NCBI GenBank assembly: GCA_963716925.1
Contig: CAVQUX010000006.1
Location: 248,001 to 312,000 of the forward strand
Direction of reading: 5' to 3'
Source of the DNA: DAISKN01 sp963716925
Lineage (GTDB): Bacteria > Acidobacteriota > Vicinamibacteria > Marinacidobacterales > SMYC01
DNA: 64,000 nt
Shown piece after piece: positions 8,729-17,120 of the stretch; positions within the stretch are counted from its first letter, which is position 1, and each line of letters starts with the position of its first letter. The notes beneath the pieces were generated by a model. The model was not told the DNA's origin, made no database searches, and was given only the letters and a program-made list of their open reading frames with translations. The position numbers were made by a program, and so were the translations under genes.

Positions 8729-8752
8729 AACGGAATAGAACAGGTGCGTGTT

Positions 8753-9049
8753 ATGGACGAACAAAAGAAGGACCTCTTCACCGAGCGGGCGGCGAATGCG
8801 CTGGAGGGTATCGAAATGCTCATCGCCATGTGGATCGAGAAATCGGTCCCGGCGGGAGAGCTGTGGGTCGGCGAAGGCCCGGATCAGGATCTATCGAGGA
8901 GACCATGGCGATCTTCGGATTTCGAGCCGCGAACCGTCGGAAAGACGGTCGGAACGGAGCGGATTCGCCATATCGAGGACCGGCTGGAACATTTGGCGAG
9001 CCAGCTCGCAACGCTGGAAGCTCGTGTCCACGAAGAACAACCGGAGTGA
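8753..9049 (+). CDS. Small protein of unknown function with C-terminal coiled coil
   Basis: The product is 98 residues, starts MDEQKKDLFTERAANALEGI, is hydrophilic, and ends in a predicted coiled coil (RIRHIEDRLEHLASQLATLE). I do not recognise the family. Support for a real gene comes from the -24/-12 promoter directly upstream, codon use with G/C third positions, and a stop placed just before the convergent kinase-fold gene. It has no signal peptide or membrane segment. A cytoplasmic stress or regulatory role is only an inference from the promoter type. Confidence 0.55.
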   Translation: MDEQKKDLFTERAANALEGIEMLIAMWIEKSVPAGELWVGEGPDQDLSRRPWRSSDFEPRTVGKTVGTERIRHIEDRLEHLASQLATLEARVHEEQPE

Positions 9050-9050
9050 T

Positions 9051-10082
9051 TCAGGAAGACTCGTGCAAGTGACGCTCGGCCGCCTCGACGTATCGGTTCG
9101 TTCGCGAGATCCATTTGTCGGCGTCCTTCACCTCCCGATCCTTCAAGTGCCAGATGCTGATTTTGGCCCGGAGGAAAGCCCGGAACGTCTTGTAGAACGA
9201 GACCAGGGATCGGGAGGGCCGGTCGGAGGTCCGCTCGCCGTAGGTCCCGAACAGGACTTCTTCGATGAACGAAGGGCCTCCCGCGAGCTCGCACTCGACG
9301 GTGAGAAAACTGAGCTCGTCCGCCGGGTCGAGGAGCCGGAGCTCCGGGTCGAACTCGAGGCAGTCGATGAAAACCGGGCGAGGAAGGAGGCACACGTGCT
9401 CCGGCCGCAGATCGCCGTGCGCCTCGACGACTCTTTTTTCGCGCACCCGAGCGTCCAGCAGATCGGCCCGAAACCGGGCGAAGCTCTGGAGCGCGGCCGA
9501 TATCGCGTCGATCCGGTCTTTCGCGATCGGAGAGATCTCTTCGAGCTCGCGCCGGATTTCTTCGATTTCCCCGATGAAGCGGAAGCGGTAACGCTCCTCG
9601 GAGAGCTCGGCTCGGGTCGCGCGCTGATAGAAGGCGGCGAGGGTCTCGGCGACCCGGCGGAGGTCGGCAGGCTCGAGGTTTCCCGCGGCGATCACCCGAT
9701 CGAGCATCCTCTCGGCTGGAAGCCGGCGCATCTTGACCAACCAGTCCACGACACCGGTCCCGGTCCCGAGAACGAGGCGGCCGTTCTCGTCCACTCCGAG
9801 CGGGACGACGCCGAGGTACACTTCGGGAGCGAGACGCCGGTTCCACCCGACCTCCGCCTCACAGTTCCTTTTCCGGTCCTCGAGAGTCGTGAGGTTCAGA
9901 AGCTTGAAACGGACCGGCTTCTTCAGCTTGTAGGCGAAATGGTCGGTCAGGAACACCCACGACATGTGGGTCTCGATCGCGTCGACCCGCGTGGTTGGCT
10001 CGGGGAAGCTCTCCGGGCGGCCGAGGAAGGCGGCCTTATCGGCGAGAGAGGGTCGAAAGCCGTTTCGCGTCAAATCAGCCAC
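9051..10082 (-). CDS. Aminoglycoside-phosphotransferase-fold kinase-like protein
   Basis: This 343-residue protein has the APH/choline-kinase fold and resembles the COG2187 group. It shows MSWVFLTDHFAYKLKKPVRF, with the ATP-site Lys, near residues 40-59, the catalytic loop HGDLRPEHV, and the metal-binding FIDCLEFDPELR after it. COG2187 members are often fused to a P-loop kinase domain, but here the kinase-fold part stands alone. The substrate is unknown, and resistance to aminoglycosides should not be assumed. It is divergent from the hibernation factor gene, with 32 bases between the start codons. Confidence 0.83.
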   Translation of the reverse strand: MADLTRNGFRPSLADKAAFLGRPESFPEPTTRVDAIETHMSWVFLTDHFAYKLKKPVRFKLLNLTTLEDRKRNCEAEVGWNRRLAPEVYLGVVPLGVDENGRLVLGTGTGVVDWLVKMRRLPAERMLDRVIAAGNLEPADLRRVAETLAAFYQRATRAELSEERYRFRFIGEIEEIRRELEEISPIAKDRIDAISAALQSFARFRADLLDARVREKRVVEAHGDLRPEHVCLLPRPVFIDCLEFDPELRLLDPADELSFLTVECELAGGPSFIEEVLFGTYGERTSDRPSRSLVSFYKTFRAFLRAKISIWHLKDREVKDADKWISRTNRYVEAAERHLHESS

Positions 10083-10114
10083 CCCGCAACCGTTCGATTT
10101 CCAAGAGGTGCTTC

Positions 10115-10666
10115 ATGGAACATCCAGTGCAGTTGACGTTCCGCGGTCTCGAGCCCAGCGATGCGCTCACCAAGGCCGTCGAGGATCGAGCGCACGAGCT
10201 CGAGCAGTACTTCAACAAGATCCAAACCTGCAAGGTCATGGTCGAGTCGACGCACCGGAGCCACCGCCAGGGCAATCTTTACCACGTTCGCGTGCGCCTT
10301 ACGGTACCCGGCGAAGAGCTCGTGGTCTCGCGGGATCCCGCCGAGCATGCTCAGAACGAGGACATGTACGTGGCGATCAACGACGCCTTCAAGGAGACGG
10401 TACGGCGGCTCGAGGACTACGTGCGCCGTCGTCGAGGCCGGGTCAAGGAGCGCGTCGGCCCTCCGCTGGGCCGCGTGGTCAAGATCTTCCCCGACGAGGA
10501 TTACGGCTTCCTCGAGGACGAGGAGGGACGAGAGATCTATTTCCACCGCAACAGCGTCCTCGACGGCGCGTTCGCCCAGCTCGAGGTGGGAAGCGAAGTC
10601 CGCTTCGCCGAAGAGCCGGGTGAGAAAGGTCCTCAGGCGAGCACCGTGAGCCGGATCGGAAGCTAG
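10115..10666 (+). CDS. Ribosome hibernation factor (S30AE) fused to a cold-shock domain
   Basis: The N-terminal S30AE/RaiA domain (residues 1-105, starting MEHPVQLTFRGLEPSDALT) binds the 30S decoding region and silences ribosomes in stationary phase. It is followed by a cold-shock domain (residues 115-180) with DYGFLEDEEGREIYFHRNSV in place of the usual KGFGFI..VFVH. The ATG at 10115 has AAGAGG seven bases upstream and is preferred over an upstream in-frame start that lacks a site. The fusion replaces the usual long-HPF dimerisation domain with an RNA-binding module, so the mode of ribosome dimerisation or mRNA contact may differ. Confidence 0.9.
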   Translation: MEHPVQLTFRGLEPSDALTKAVEDRAHELEQYFNKIQTCKVMVESTHRSHRQGNLYHVRVRLTVPGEELVVSRDPAEHAQNEDMYVAINDAFKETVRRLEDYVRRRRGRVKERVGPPLGRVVKIFPDEDYGFLEDEEGREIYFHRNSVLDGAFAQLEVGSEVRFAEEPGEKGPQASTVSRIGS

Positions 10667-10672
10667 ATTGGG

Positions 10673-10693
10673 GCAGACTCCCGAGCCGTCTGC
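10673..10693. terminator. Stem-loop between convergent genes
   Basis: GCAGAC and GTCTGC form a six-base stem with a nine-base loop in the 35-base gap between the convergent hibernation-factor and cytochrome genes. There is no T-run on either side, so termination is only a possibility. Confidence 0.3.
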
Positions 10694-10701
10694 ACATCGA
10701 C

Positions 10702-11139
10702 TCAGTGCGGCGTGCGCGGTACGAACTCGTAGCGCGAGTGCAAGAAGGCCACCAGGTCCACCAGTTGGCGGACGGTCATCACGTCGCTGTAGTCCGCCAT
10801 GCGCGAGATGCCGCCGCTCTCGATACGCTCCCTGGGATGGCCGGGGGCGAGCTTGTGCGACGGATTGATGATGGAGGTCACGAACCGGCCGTCGGTCGGT
10901 TGATAGTCCACGGTTCCTCCGAGGACGACGGGCACTGGCGGATCCGCGACCGGCCCGGGAAGATCGAGCCCCCGAACCTGGTGGCAGGCATTGCACTGAA
11001 GCTCGAGAAACGCCGCCTGGCCCGCGTTCACATCGCCCTCCGGCAGCCGGAAACCGCTCGCGGATCTCTCGGGCGCGGCGCACGAGGAGAGAGAGAACGC
11101 CGCCGCGAAGCACAGACCGGAAATCGTTTTCCAACGCAT
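10702..11139 (-). CDS. Monohaem cytochrome c lipoprotein
   Basis: The 145-residue precursor has a lipobox ending in LSSC (Cys20) and one haem site CNACH (residues 49-53). A likely axial Met lies in the GGISRMADYSDVMT region, and the C-terminal helix LVDLVAFLHSRYEF is typical of class I cytochromes c. It should be anchored to a membrane facing the periplasm and carry electrons. The ATG at 11139 has AGGAGGT directly upstream, inside the end of the nucleotidyltransferase gene, and only two bases separate the two genes, so they are co-transcribed. A larger open frame upstream is just overlap with that gene. Confidence 0.88.
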   Translation of the reverse strand: MRWKTISGLCFAAAFSLSSCAAPERSASGFRLPEGDVNAGQAAFLELQCNACHQVRGLDLPGPVADPPVPVVLGGTVDYQPTDGRFVTSIINPSHKLAPGHPRERIESGGISRMADYSDVMTVRQLVDLVAFLHSRYEFVPRTPH

Positions 11140-11141
11140 CG

Positions 11142-12107
11142 TTACCTCCTGGTCACCACCGAGTCGATCTCTCTGGGCTCGAGCAAGAGCGGCTCGGGAA
11201 ATGCCGCGGGCCGTTCCAGCGCCCTCAAGGTCTCGAGAATCCTCTCCGGCCTTCCCCAATCGCTCCACCAGACGCCGCTCATCTCGAGGACCTCCAACCG
11301 GTCCGGAGCCCGTTGCAGCAGGTCGGAGGAAAAGTCCCTGGAAGGAAGCTCCTGATAGATCTCGTCGAGCAGGCTGTCTCCGCGGCCGCTCGCGAGAGCT
11401 TCCTGGTATCGCAGGAACGCGGGCAGGATCTCGGGGAGGCACCGCCAGCCGAGCGACCAGAGCGCATCCGCCCGACTCGCTACGATCATCGTGTTCCAGA
11501 GCGCGCCCCGCCGACGCGCCTGCTCGGCGAGATACCGCGGGGGCTTTTCCAGAAATGCCTCGACCCGCCGTGTGTCTCCGTCCCGCTTACCCCGCGACGG
11601 CACGATCCAACCGTAGTCCTCCTCCGAGGAGCTCGGTCGCACCCCGAGGAGTACTGGAGCCTCCGGACGGCGTCGCGCGCTCCGGGCCGCGGTTCGAACG
11701 ATGTTGAGGTAGGCGCTCTCCGGATAGACGAAATGGTCCGACGGGTAGATAACCACGGTCGCTTCCGGGTCTCGCGCCAGGACGTACGCCAGGGCGAGAA
11801 ATACTCCCGGCCCGGTTCCGAGGTTCCTGGGCTGGAAGATGACCCTGCCTCTTTCCCGGCCTCGCAGCTGCTCCACGAGGTGTCCCCGGTGCGCGGGGGC
11901 GGCGATCACCACGCGATGCTCCGGGCTCGACAAAGCGTCGGCGCGATCGACCGTGTGCTGGAAGAGCGAGCGCGTCCCGGTGAACGCGCAGTACTGCTTG
12001 GGCCTGTGATAGCCGAGCCAGTTCTCGATGAAAGCGCGAGTCCGCTCTCCTTCGCCGCCGGCGAGCACGATCGACCACAATCGACCCGAATCCGCGCCCA
12101 TGGTCAT
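11142..12107 (-). CDS. Mannose-1-phosphate guanylyltransferase-like nucleotidyltransferase
   Basis: The 321-residue protein covers only the nucleotidyltransferase half of COG0836. The activation motif reads LAGGEGERTRAFIENWLGYHRPKQY, where standard enzymes have LAGGxGTRLWPLSR..PKQF. Further motifs are FQPRNLGTGPGV, YPSDHFV and EKP, and a C-terminal WSDWG. It probably charges a sugar 1-phosphate with GTP or a related NTP, but the changed loop makes the donor uncertain. The ATG at 12107 has GAGGAGGG upstream, and a -24/-12 promoter match lies at 12156-12171. A cytochrome c gene follows in the same transcript. Confidence 0.82.
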   Translation of the reverse strand: MTMGADSGRLWSIVLAGGEGERTRAFIENWLGYHRPKQYCAFTGTRSLFQHTVDRADALSSPEHRVVIAAPAHRGHLVEQLRGRERGRVIFQPRNLGTGPGVFLALAYVLARDPEATVVIYPSDHFVYPESAYLNIVRTAARSARRRPEAPVLLGVRPSSSEEDYGWIVPSRGKRDGDTRRVEAFLEKPPRYLAEQARRRGALWNTMIVASRADALWSLGWRCLPEILPAFLRYQEALASGRGDSLLDEIYQELPSRDFSSDLLQRAPDRLEVLEMSGVWWSDWGRPERILETLRALERPAAFPEPLLLEPREIDSVVTRR

Positions 12108-12155
12108 GAAACCCTCCTCGAGGTGGATCGAAATACCAAGATCGACTCTTATGTA

Positions 12156-12171
12156 AACAAGAAATGTGCCA
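12156..12171 (-). promoter_or_regulatory. Sigma-54 type promoter for the nucleotidyltransferase-cytochrome pair
   Basis: On the minus strand the sequence is TGGCACA-TTTC-TTGTT. The -24 element is complete, and the -12 element has TTGTT instead of TTGCT at exact spacing. The predicted start is near 12145, about 40 bases before the ATG at 12107. Confidence 0.5.
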
Positions 12172-12338
12172 CCATGCCCGTCGAAATTTCTGCGGTTTTG
12201 GGGGGGAGCGACGGGCGGCCTCCCGGACCCTCTGCGGCATCTGCCCCAGCGACATCGCCGGGAAGGGTGCTTTCAACCAGAGGACCGCGGTGAGGAATGG
12301 CTTCATTCGCGGGGCCAAATGATGGAGAATGACTCGCG

Positions 12339-13241
12339 ATGCAGATTTCCAGAATCCTGGTCCCTACCGATTTCTCGGATGCCGCCGGGCGGGCGCTGGC
12401 GCAGGCCCAGGCACTCGCCCGTTCGGGGGATATCGAGGTCCTCGTTCTCCACAGTCTCCCCTCGATGATTCCGATGGTCTCGACGATGGGCCAGCCGGGG
12501 CTTTCCAGCCTCGTCGAGATGGGCCGACTACTGGACGACTACACGCGAGAGCTCCGAGAGGATGCGTCGCGGAAGCTCGAAGACCTGAAAGCGAAAGCTC
12601 CGAAGGAGATCCGGATCGAGACCGCGATCGAGGACAACCTCGAGCCTCACGAGGCGATCCTCCGCAGGGCGCGCAGCTGGGACGCGGATCTCATCGTGAT
12701 GGGAACTCATGGCCGGACAGGAATCGACAAGCTCCTGATGGGAAGCGTCGCGTCGAGAGTCATGCACCGCTCCGATCGCAACCTGATGCTCCTCCGATCC
12801 GACTCGATCGTTTTCGCCTCGGAGAAGGAAGCGGGATCGATTCTCGTCCCCGTCGACTTCAGCGATCATTCCCAGCGCGCGCTCGCTCTCGCCCGGAACC
12901 TCTCGTCCCGGCACGGCTCCTCGCTTCACCTCCTCCACGCCGTGGAGCTCCTCCGGACTCCGCTCGAGCCCGGAGGGCTATCGAGCCAGCTGGAAAAGAC
13001 TCCCGGGCTCCGCGAGAAGTATCTCGAGGCCCTTCGCGACATGCTGGGCGAGACGCCCGGCGACATCACCGTTGCCGACGGTTCGCCCGCCGGGGCGATT
13101 CTCTGGTGGCGGGAGAAGCTCGACGCGCGGCTGGTGGTGATGGGAAGCCGCGGAATCACCGGCCTCGAGCGAATTCTGGTCGGGAGCGTCACCGAGACCG
13201 TGGCGCGTTTCTGCGAGGTCCCGGTACTCGTCGTCAAATAG
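12339..13241 (+). CDS. Tandem universal stress protein (two UspA domains)
   Basis: The 300-residue protein has two UspA domains. Domain 1 (residues 4-150) begins RILVPTDFSD and has the ATP-binding pattern GTHGRTG..GSVAS at residues 122-139. Domain 2 (from residue 166) begins SILVPVDFSD and has GSRGITG..GSVTE near residues 269-286. Both nucleotide motifs are intact, so it probably binds ATP. Such tandem proteins accumulate in energy-limited or stressed cells. It is transcribed alone and ends just before the convergent nicotinate phosphoribosyltransferase gene. Confidence 0.93.
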   Translation: MQISRILVPTDFSDAAGRALAQAQALARSGDIEVLVLHSLPSMIPMVSTMGQPGLSSLVEMGRLLDDYTRELREDASRKLEDLKAKAPKEIRIETAIEDNLEPHEAILRRARSWDADLIVMGTHGRTGIDKLLMGSVASRVMHRSDRNLMLLRSDSIVFASEKEAGSILVPVDFSDHSQRALALARNLSSRHGSSLHLLHAVELLRTPLEPGGLSSQLEKTPGLREKYLEALRDMLGETPGDITVADGSPAGAILWWREKLDARLVVMGSRGITGLERILVGSVTETVARFCEVPVLVVK

Positions 13242-13246
13242 CCGCC

Positions 13247-14608
13247 TCAAGGGCGCGTCACCTCCGAAGCGACCAAATCCTGGTAACGCCGCAGCGCCTC
13301 GCTCACTTCCACGGGATAAGCGGGCGTTGCGGGAAGAAGAGCTCTGAGACGCGGGGGGAGAAGCGCTTTCTCGCGGCTCGCGTTCTCGCGAATGACGTCG
13401 AGGCTATCGACGTGCGACGGGAGCCTCTTTCCTCCCTCCATCACCTTACGTATCAAGGGGCGACCTGGAAGCGATTCGTCGTGGCGCGCGAGAACGTCGC
13501 GCACCGCCTCCCCATTCTCCTCGGTGCGGAAGATCTGCTTGCGCCCCGGGAGGATCTTCTTTCCGGCGGCCAGCTTGAGCCGCCCCCGACCGGCGTAGGC
13601 CGTCACTTTGTAAGCCATGTCCAAAGCCGGCGCGTCCACCGAGACCCCCATCTTCGTGCCTACCCCGAACCCGTCGATCGAAGGCGCCTCTTTCACGAGT
13701 CGAGCAATGTCATGCTCGTCGAGCCCGCCGCTCGCGAAAATGGTGACCTCTGGGAGTCCGGCCTCGTCGAGCAGCGCCCGGCTCCGCCGCGCGAGATCGC
13801 CCAGATCGCCCGAATCCAGGCGGATACCGCGGACCTGGAAGCCGCTCCCGAGCTCCTTCGAAAGACGGACGACGTTCTCGACGCCCTCGAGCGTGTCATA
13901 GGTGTCGACGAGCAGGATGGTCTCGGGGTAGAGGTGCGAGAACCTCCGGAAGGCTTCGAGCTCGCTCTCATGGGCCTGGATGTAGCTATGGGCCATGGTG
14001 CCGGCAATCGGGATCCCATAGACCTGTCCCGCGAGAACGTTGCTGGTCGCTGCGACTCCCGCGATGTGAAACGCGCGAGCCGCCTTGAGCCCGGCGTCGG
14101 CCCCGTGCATCCGCCGGAGCCCGAAGTCGACGACGGGCCGGCCCTCGGCCGCCGAGACGACACGGCTCGCCTTCGAGGCGACGACCGTCTGGAAGTGGAC
14201 CTGGTTCATCACGAAGCTCTCGGCGATTTGAGCCTCGGGAAGGCTCGCCACCACCTCGAGAAGAGGCTCGTGACCGAAGAGCGGCGTTCCCTCGGGGACG
14301 GCGTAGACGCTTCCCCGGAAGCGAAATCTCTCGAGCCATTCGAGGAACTCTCTGGAAAAATAGGGAAGGGTGTCGAGGTAGTCGAGCGACTCGCGCGAGA
14401 ATCGGAGCTCCTCGAGAAACCGGAGCGCGTCGTCGAGGCCGCAGGCGACGAGATAGTTCCGCTCCTCGGGCAGCTTGCGCGCGAAGAGGCTGAACACCGC
14501 CTCGTCGTTCATGCCCTCGCGCCAGTAGGCCTGGAGCATGGTGAGCTCGTAGAGATCCGTCAGCAGCGCGACGTTGTCCCGATCTACCCAGGTCACCCGG
14601 GAGAGCAT
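13247..14608 (-). CDS. pncB: Nicotinate phosphoribosyltransferase
   Basis: This 453-residue enzyme joins nicotinate and PRPP, with ATP hydrolysis, to give nicotinate mononucleotide in NAD salvage. It begins VALLTDLYELTM and carries FGLRRMHG, NVLAGQVYGIPIAGTMAHS, RLDSGDL and IFASGGLDE, all typical of the family. I chose the ATG at 14608 because the family starts close to the ALLTDLYE motif. Upstream ATGs at 14656 and 14680 are possible, and the longer open frame beyond them is only antisense to the protease gene. PRPP could come from the Prs encoded about 9 kb away. Confidence 0.9.
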   Translation of the reverse strand: MLSRVTWVDRDNVALLTDLYELTMLQAYWREGMNDEAVFSLFARKLPEERNYLVACGLDDALRFLEELRFSRESLDYLDTLPYFSREFLEWLERFRFRGSVYAVPEGTPLFGHEPLLEVVASLPEAQIAESFVMNQVHFQTVVASKASRVVSAAEGRPVVDFGLRRMHGADAGLKAARAFHIAGVAATSNVLAGQVYGIPIAGTMAHSYIQAHESELEAFRRFSHLYPETILLVDTYDTLEGVENVVRLSKELGSGFQVRGIRLDSGDLGDLARRSRALLDEAGLPEVTIFASGGLDEHDIARLVKEAPSIDGFGVGTKMGVSVDAPALDMAYKVTAYAGRGRLKLAAGKKILPGRKQIFRTEENGEAVRDVLARHDESLPGRPLIRKVMEGGKRLPSHVDSLDVIRENASREKALLPPRLRALLPATPAYPVEVSEALRRYQDLVASEVTRP

Positions 14609-14725
14609 AGGGAAGTCGATATCCGTCCGGCAAACGAAGACCGGGGGTCGGCCCATCCTTGACGCGACGCGTCGGCTCATCGACAATCGTCGCGGGATCC
14701 GGAAGCGGAGCCCGGAGGTGAGGCG

Positions 14726-15874
14726 ATGACCGAGCTGAAACCCGACCGAGCGCCCGAGCGCGGCATCCACCTCTTCACCATCGCCGGCATCCGCATCATC
14801 ATCGACTACTCCTGGTTCGTGATCTTCGTCCTCGTCGCCGTGAGCCTCTCGTCTGGCTACCTCCCGCAGGAGTATCCGGGGGGGAGCGCCCCGGCCTACT
14901 GGACAGCGGGGCTTCTGGCGACGATCGCCTTCTTTCTTTCGATCCTGTTCCACGAGCTCGCCCACTCCCTGGTGGCGATGCGATCGGGCATCCAGATCCC
15001 GAGCATCACCCTCTTTCTCTTCGGAGGAGTCTCCCGCCTGTCGGAAGAAGCCAAGGACCCGAAGACGGAGCTCACGATTGCCATCGTCGGCCCCCTCAGC
15101 AGCTTCGTTCTCGCTCTTCTCTTCTGGCTCGCGGGAGAACGACTCGAAGGCGTGATTCACCCCCTGGCCCAGGCGGTGGTCGAGTACCTGTCCTTCATCA
15201 ACCTCGCTCTCGGCGTCTTCAACCTCATCCCCGGCTTTCCCCTCGACGGCGGGCGAGTGCTCCGGGCCATCGTCTGGTGGCGCACCGGCTCGCTCGAGCG
15301 CGCCACCCGCCTGGTCACCGACCTGGGGAAGGCCTTCGCCGTGAGCCTCATGTTCCTCGGCGCCCTGCTCATCTTCCGCGGCGCTCTACTCGGCGGGATC
15401 TGGCTCATCTTCATCGGCATGTTCCTGAGAGGATCGGCGGCTTCGGGATACGAGCAGATGTTCCTCATGCGCATCCTGGAGTCGATGAAGGTCGGCGAGG
15501 TGATGATTCCGGCTCCGGTGACCGTGTCCGCGGAATTGACTCTGAGCGATCTGGTGAATCGCTATTTCCTGAAGTACGGCTATCGGGGGTTCCCGGTTGC
15601 GGAAGGCGGGAGCGCGGTCGGATTGATCTCGATCGAAGACCTCGCGGGGATTCCCGAGCCCGAGCTCGCCGCGCACAAGGTGCGCGATCGCATGCGGCCC
15701 GTCGACCCTTCTCGCGTCATCTCGAAGGACGCCTCTCTTCTGGAAGCGCTGGAGAGGCTCTCACCGCCGAGCGTAGGAAGGCTCCTCATCCTCGAGGACG
15801 GCAGACTCTCGGGAATGATCACCAAGACCGGGTTGCTGCGTCTTCTCGAGATCCATCAGGTCCTGAAACGCTGA
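14726..15874 (+). CDS. Site-2 protease family metalloprotease with CBS pair
   Basis: This 382-residue membrane protein of family M50B has the zinc motif HELAH at residues 76-80 in a transmembrane helix and the third ligand in NLIPGFPLDGGR (Asp174), with about six membrane segments in all. A CBS pair occupies the C-terminus (from about residue 256), beginning VGEVMIPAPVTVSAE. The family cuts membrane-spanning regulators such as anti-sigma factors, and the CBS pair may tie activity to adenine nucleotide level. The substrate is unknown, and no anti-sigma gene is adjacent. Confidence 0.9.
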   Translation: MTELKPDRAPERGIHLFTIAGIRIIIDYSWFVIFVLVAVSLSSGYLPQEYPGGSAPAYWTAGLLATIAFFLSILFHELAHSLVAMRSGIQIPSITLFLFGGVSRLSEEAKDPKTELTIAIVGPLSSFVLALLFWLAGERLEGVIHPLAQAVVEYLSFINLALGVFNLIPGFPLDGGRVLRAIVWWRTGSLERATRLVTDLGKAFAVSLMFLGALLIFRGALLGGIWLIFIGMFLRGSAASGYEQMFLMRILESMKVGEVMIPAPVTVSAELTLSDLVNRYFLKYGYRGFPVAEGGSAVGLISIEDLAGIPEPELAAHKVRDRMRPVDPSRVISKDASLLEALERLSPPSVGRLLILEDGRLSGMITKTGLLRLLEIHQVLKR

Positions 15875-15892
15875 CTCGAGACGAGACGCGAA

Positions 15893-17098
15893 TCACGGCA
15901 CTTGCCGGTCGCCTCTCGCGAGGGCACGACAAAAGGCGGGCAGGTTCGAAAGCTCGTCCTGGACAATGGCCTGGGCGGCGGCCTCGATATCGCCAGGCAC
16001 GGCGCCGGGGGCGAGGTGCGCCAGCAGGAAGATCTGCTGCGGCCGATCGAGGGGCTCTCCGATCCGGCTGCACATCCAGACCGTGACCTCTTCCAGCGCC
16101 TCGAGACTCGCGACCAATCTCTCTGCCAGCGCGAAGGAAAGCATCCCGTAGATCTTGCCGACGTGGCCCATCGGGTTCTTGCCCGCTATGGCTTCGGAGC
16201 CTCCGGGCCGACTGAACGAGATGAGCCCGTTCCCGCGATTGCCGCGGCCGACCTCCCCGGAATCGGCGCTCTCGGCGGACACGCCCAGAACCGACGCGTA
16301 AATCCCCGCGAGCCCGGCGCCCGGCCGATCCGTGGCATTGACCGTGAGCGACACCTCCTCGAGCTCGCCCAGTCGCGGTCGCAAGTGAGAGAGAACGGCC
16401 TCACGCACTCGTTCCCTTCGCTCGAAGTAGTCTCGTTCGCCCGCGAGGAAACGGTCGACGAGAGGCACCGCCATCGTCAGATTCAGAACCCGCCCCGACC
16501 GCACTCCCATCACTTTCAGGTCCTCGCCCGTCTCCGGAAACGAGGTCTTGAAGCCCGTGGAGTTCGCGAACCGCTCGGTCTCGAGGACCAGCCTCTCGGT
16601 TTCGGTCATCGGCGCATAGCCCACCGCGGCCGAGGTGTCGTTCGACGCGACCTCCCCCGCGTACAAGCCCGTAAGCTCCGGCGCCCCCGGTCTCATGGCT
16701 ACTTCGTACGAGACGTGCGCCACCGGATCCACGTGTCGGAGATGACTGCGAATCCAAGCTCGAGCCGTCTCGACGGCGAGGCCCGCGACGTCCAGACTCT
16801 CGCCGTTCCAGGTCATCGTCGCGCGGTCGCCCATGATGAGGCGCATCGGCTCGACGACCGATCCCCCTCCCCACGCGTGGATCACGTCGCCGGCGGCGAG
16901 AAGCGCCTTGTCGCAGTTGAAGTGCTGGACGGCGCCGGTTCGCTCCAGGTACATGGCCGCGAGAGCCTGCGCCACCCGTTCCATGATCGCGTCGCAGAGC
17001 GTGTCGGGATGGCCGAGGCCCTTCCGCTCGACGATCTCCACCTCGAGCTCGCCGGTCTTCGGCCCGGAGGCGCGTTGGAGCACGGGAGGCGTCATCAT
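15893..17098 (-). CDS. Methionine adenosyltransferase, archaeal type
   Basis: It forms S-adenosylmethionine from methionine and ATP. The 401-residue protein matches the archaeal MAT family (COG1812): EIVERKGLGHPDTLCDAIMERVA near residues 22-44, GDVIHAWGGGS, VNATDRPGAGLAGIY and the ending KNPMGHVGKIYG..AERLV. It is unrelated in detail to the bacterial MetK. ATG codons at 17098 and 17095 both fit. It lies 22 bases downstream of a radical SAM gene on the same strand, and the two are probably co-transcribed, which would supply SAM to that enzyme. A second, bacterial MetK elsewhere in the genome cannot be excluded. Confidence 0.9.
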   Translation of the reverse strand: MMTPPVLQRASGPKTGELEVEIVERKGLGHPDTLCDAIMERVAQALAAMYLERTGAVQHFNCDKALLAAGDVIHAWGGGSVVEPMRLIMGDRATMTWNGESLDVAGLAVETARAWIRSHLRHVDPVAHVSYEVAMRPGAPELTGLYAGEVASNDTSAAVGYAPMTETERLVLETERFANSTGFKTSFPETGEDLKVMGVRSGRVLNLTMAVPLVDRFLAGERDYFERRERVREAVLSHLRPRLGELEEVSLTVNATDRPGAGLAGIYASVLGVSAESADSGEVGRGNRGNGLISFSRPGGSEAIAGKNPMGHVGKIYGMLSFALAERLVASLEALEEVTVWMCSRIGEPLDRPQQIFLLAHLAPGAVPGDIEAAAQAIVQDELSNLPAFCRALARGDRQVP

Positions 17099-17120
17099 GA
17101 GTGTGGTGCCGTCCCCCTCG

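Noticed and set aside
9051..10082. Aminoglycoside resistance gene
   Set aside because: Only the kinase fold is shared. The sequence fits the COG2187 group of unknown function.
12329..14662. Long open frame antisense to the nicotinate phosphoribosyltransferase gene
   Set aside because: It has no recognisable domain and low-complexity Arg/Pro-rich composition, as expected from high third-position GC on the other strand. The same applies to long antisense frames over 28-31 kb, 37-40 kb and 45-47 kb.
14609..15160. N-terminal extension of nicotinate phosphoribosyltransferase
   Set aside because: This stretch is antisense to the site-2 protease gene, has no similarity to the family, and the conserved start motif lies right after the ATG at 14608.
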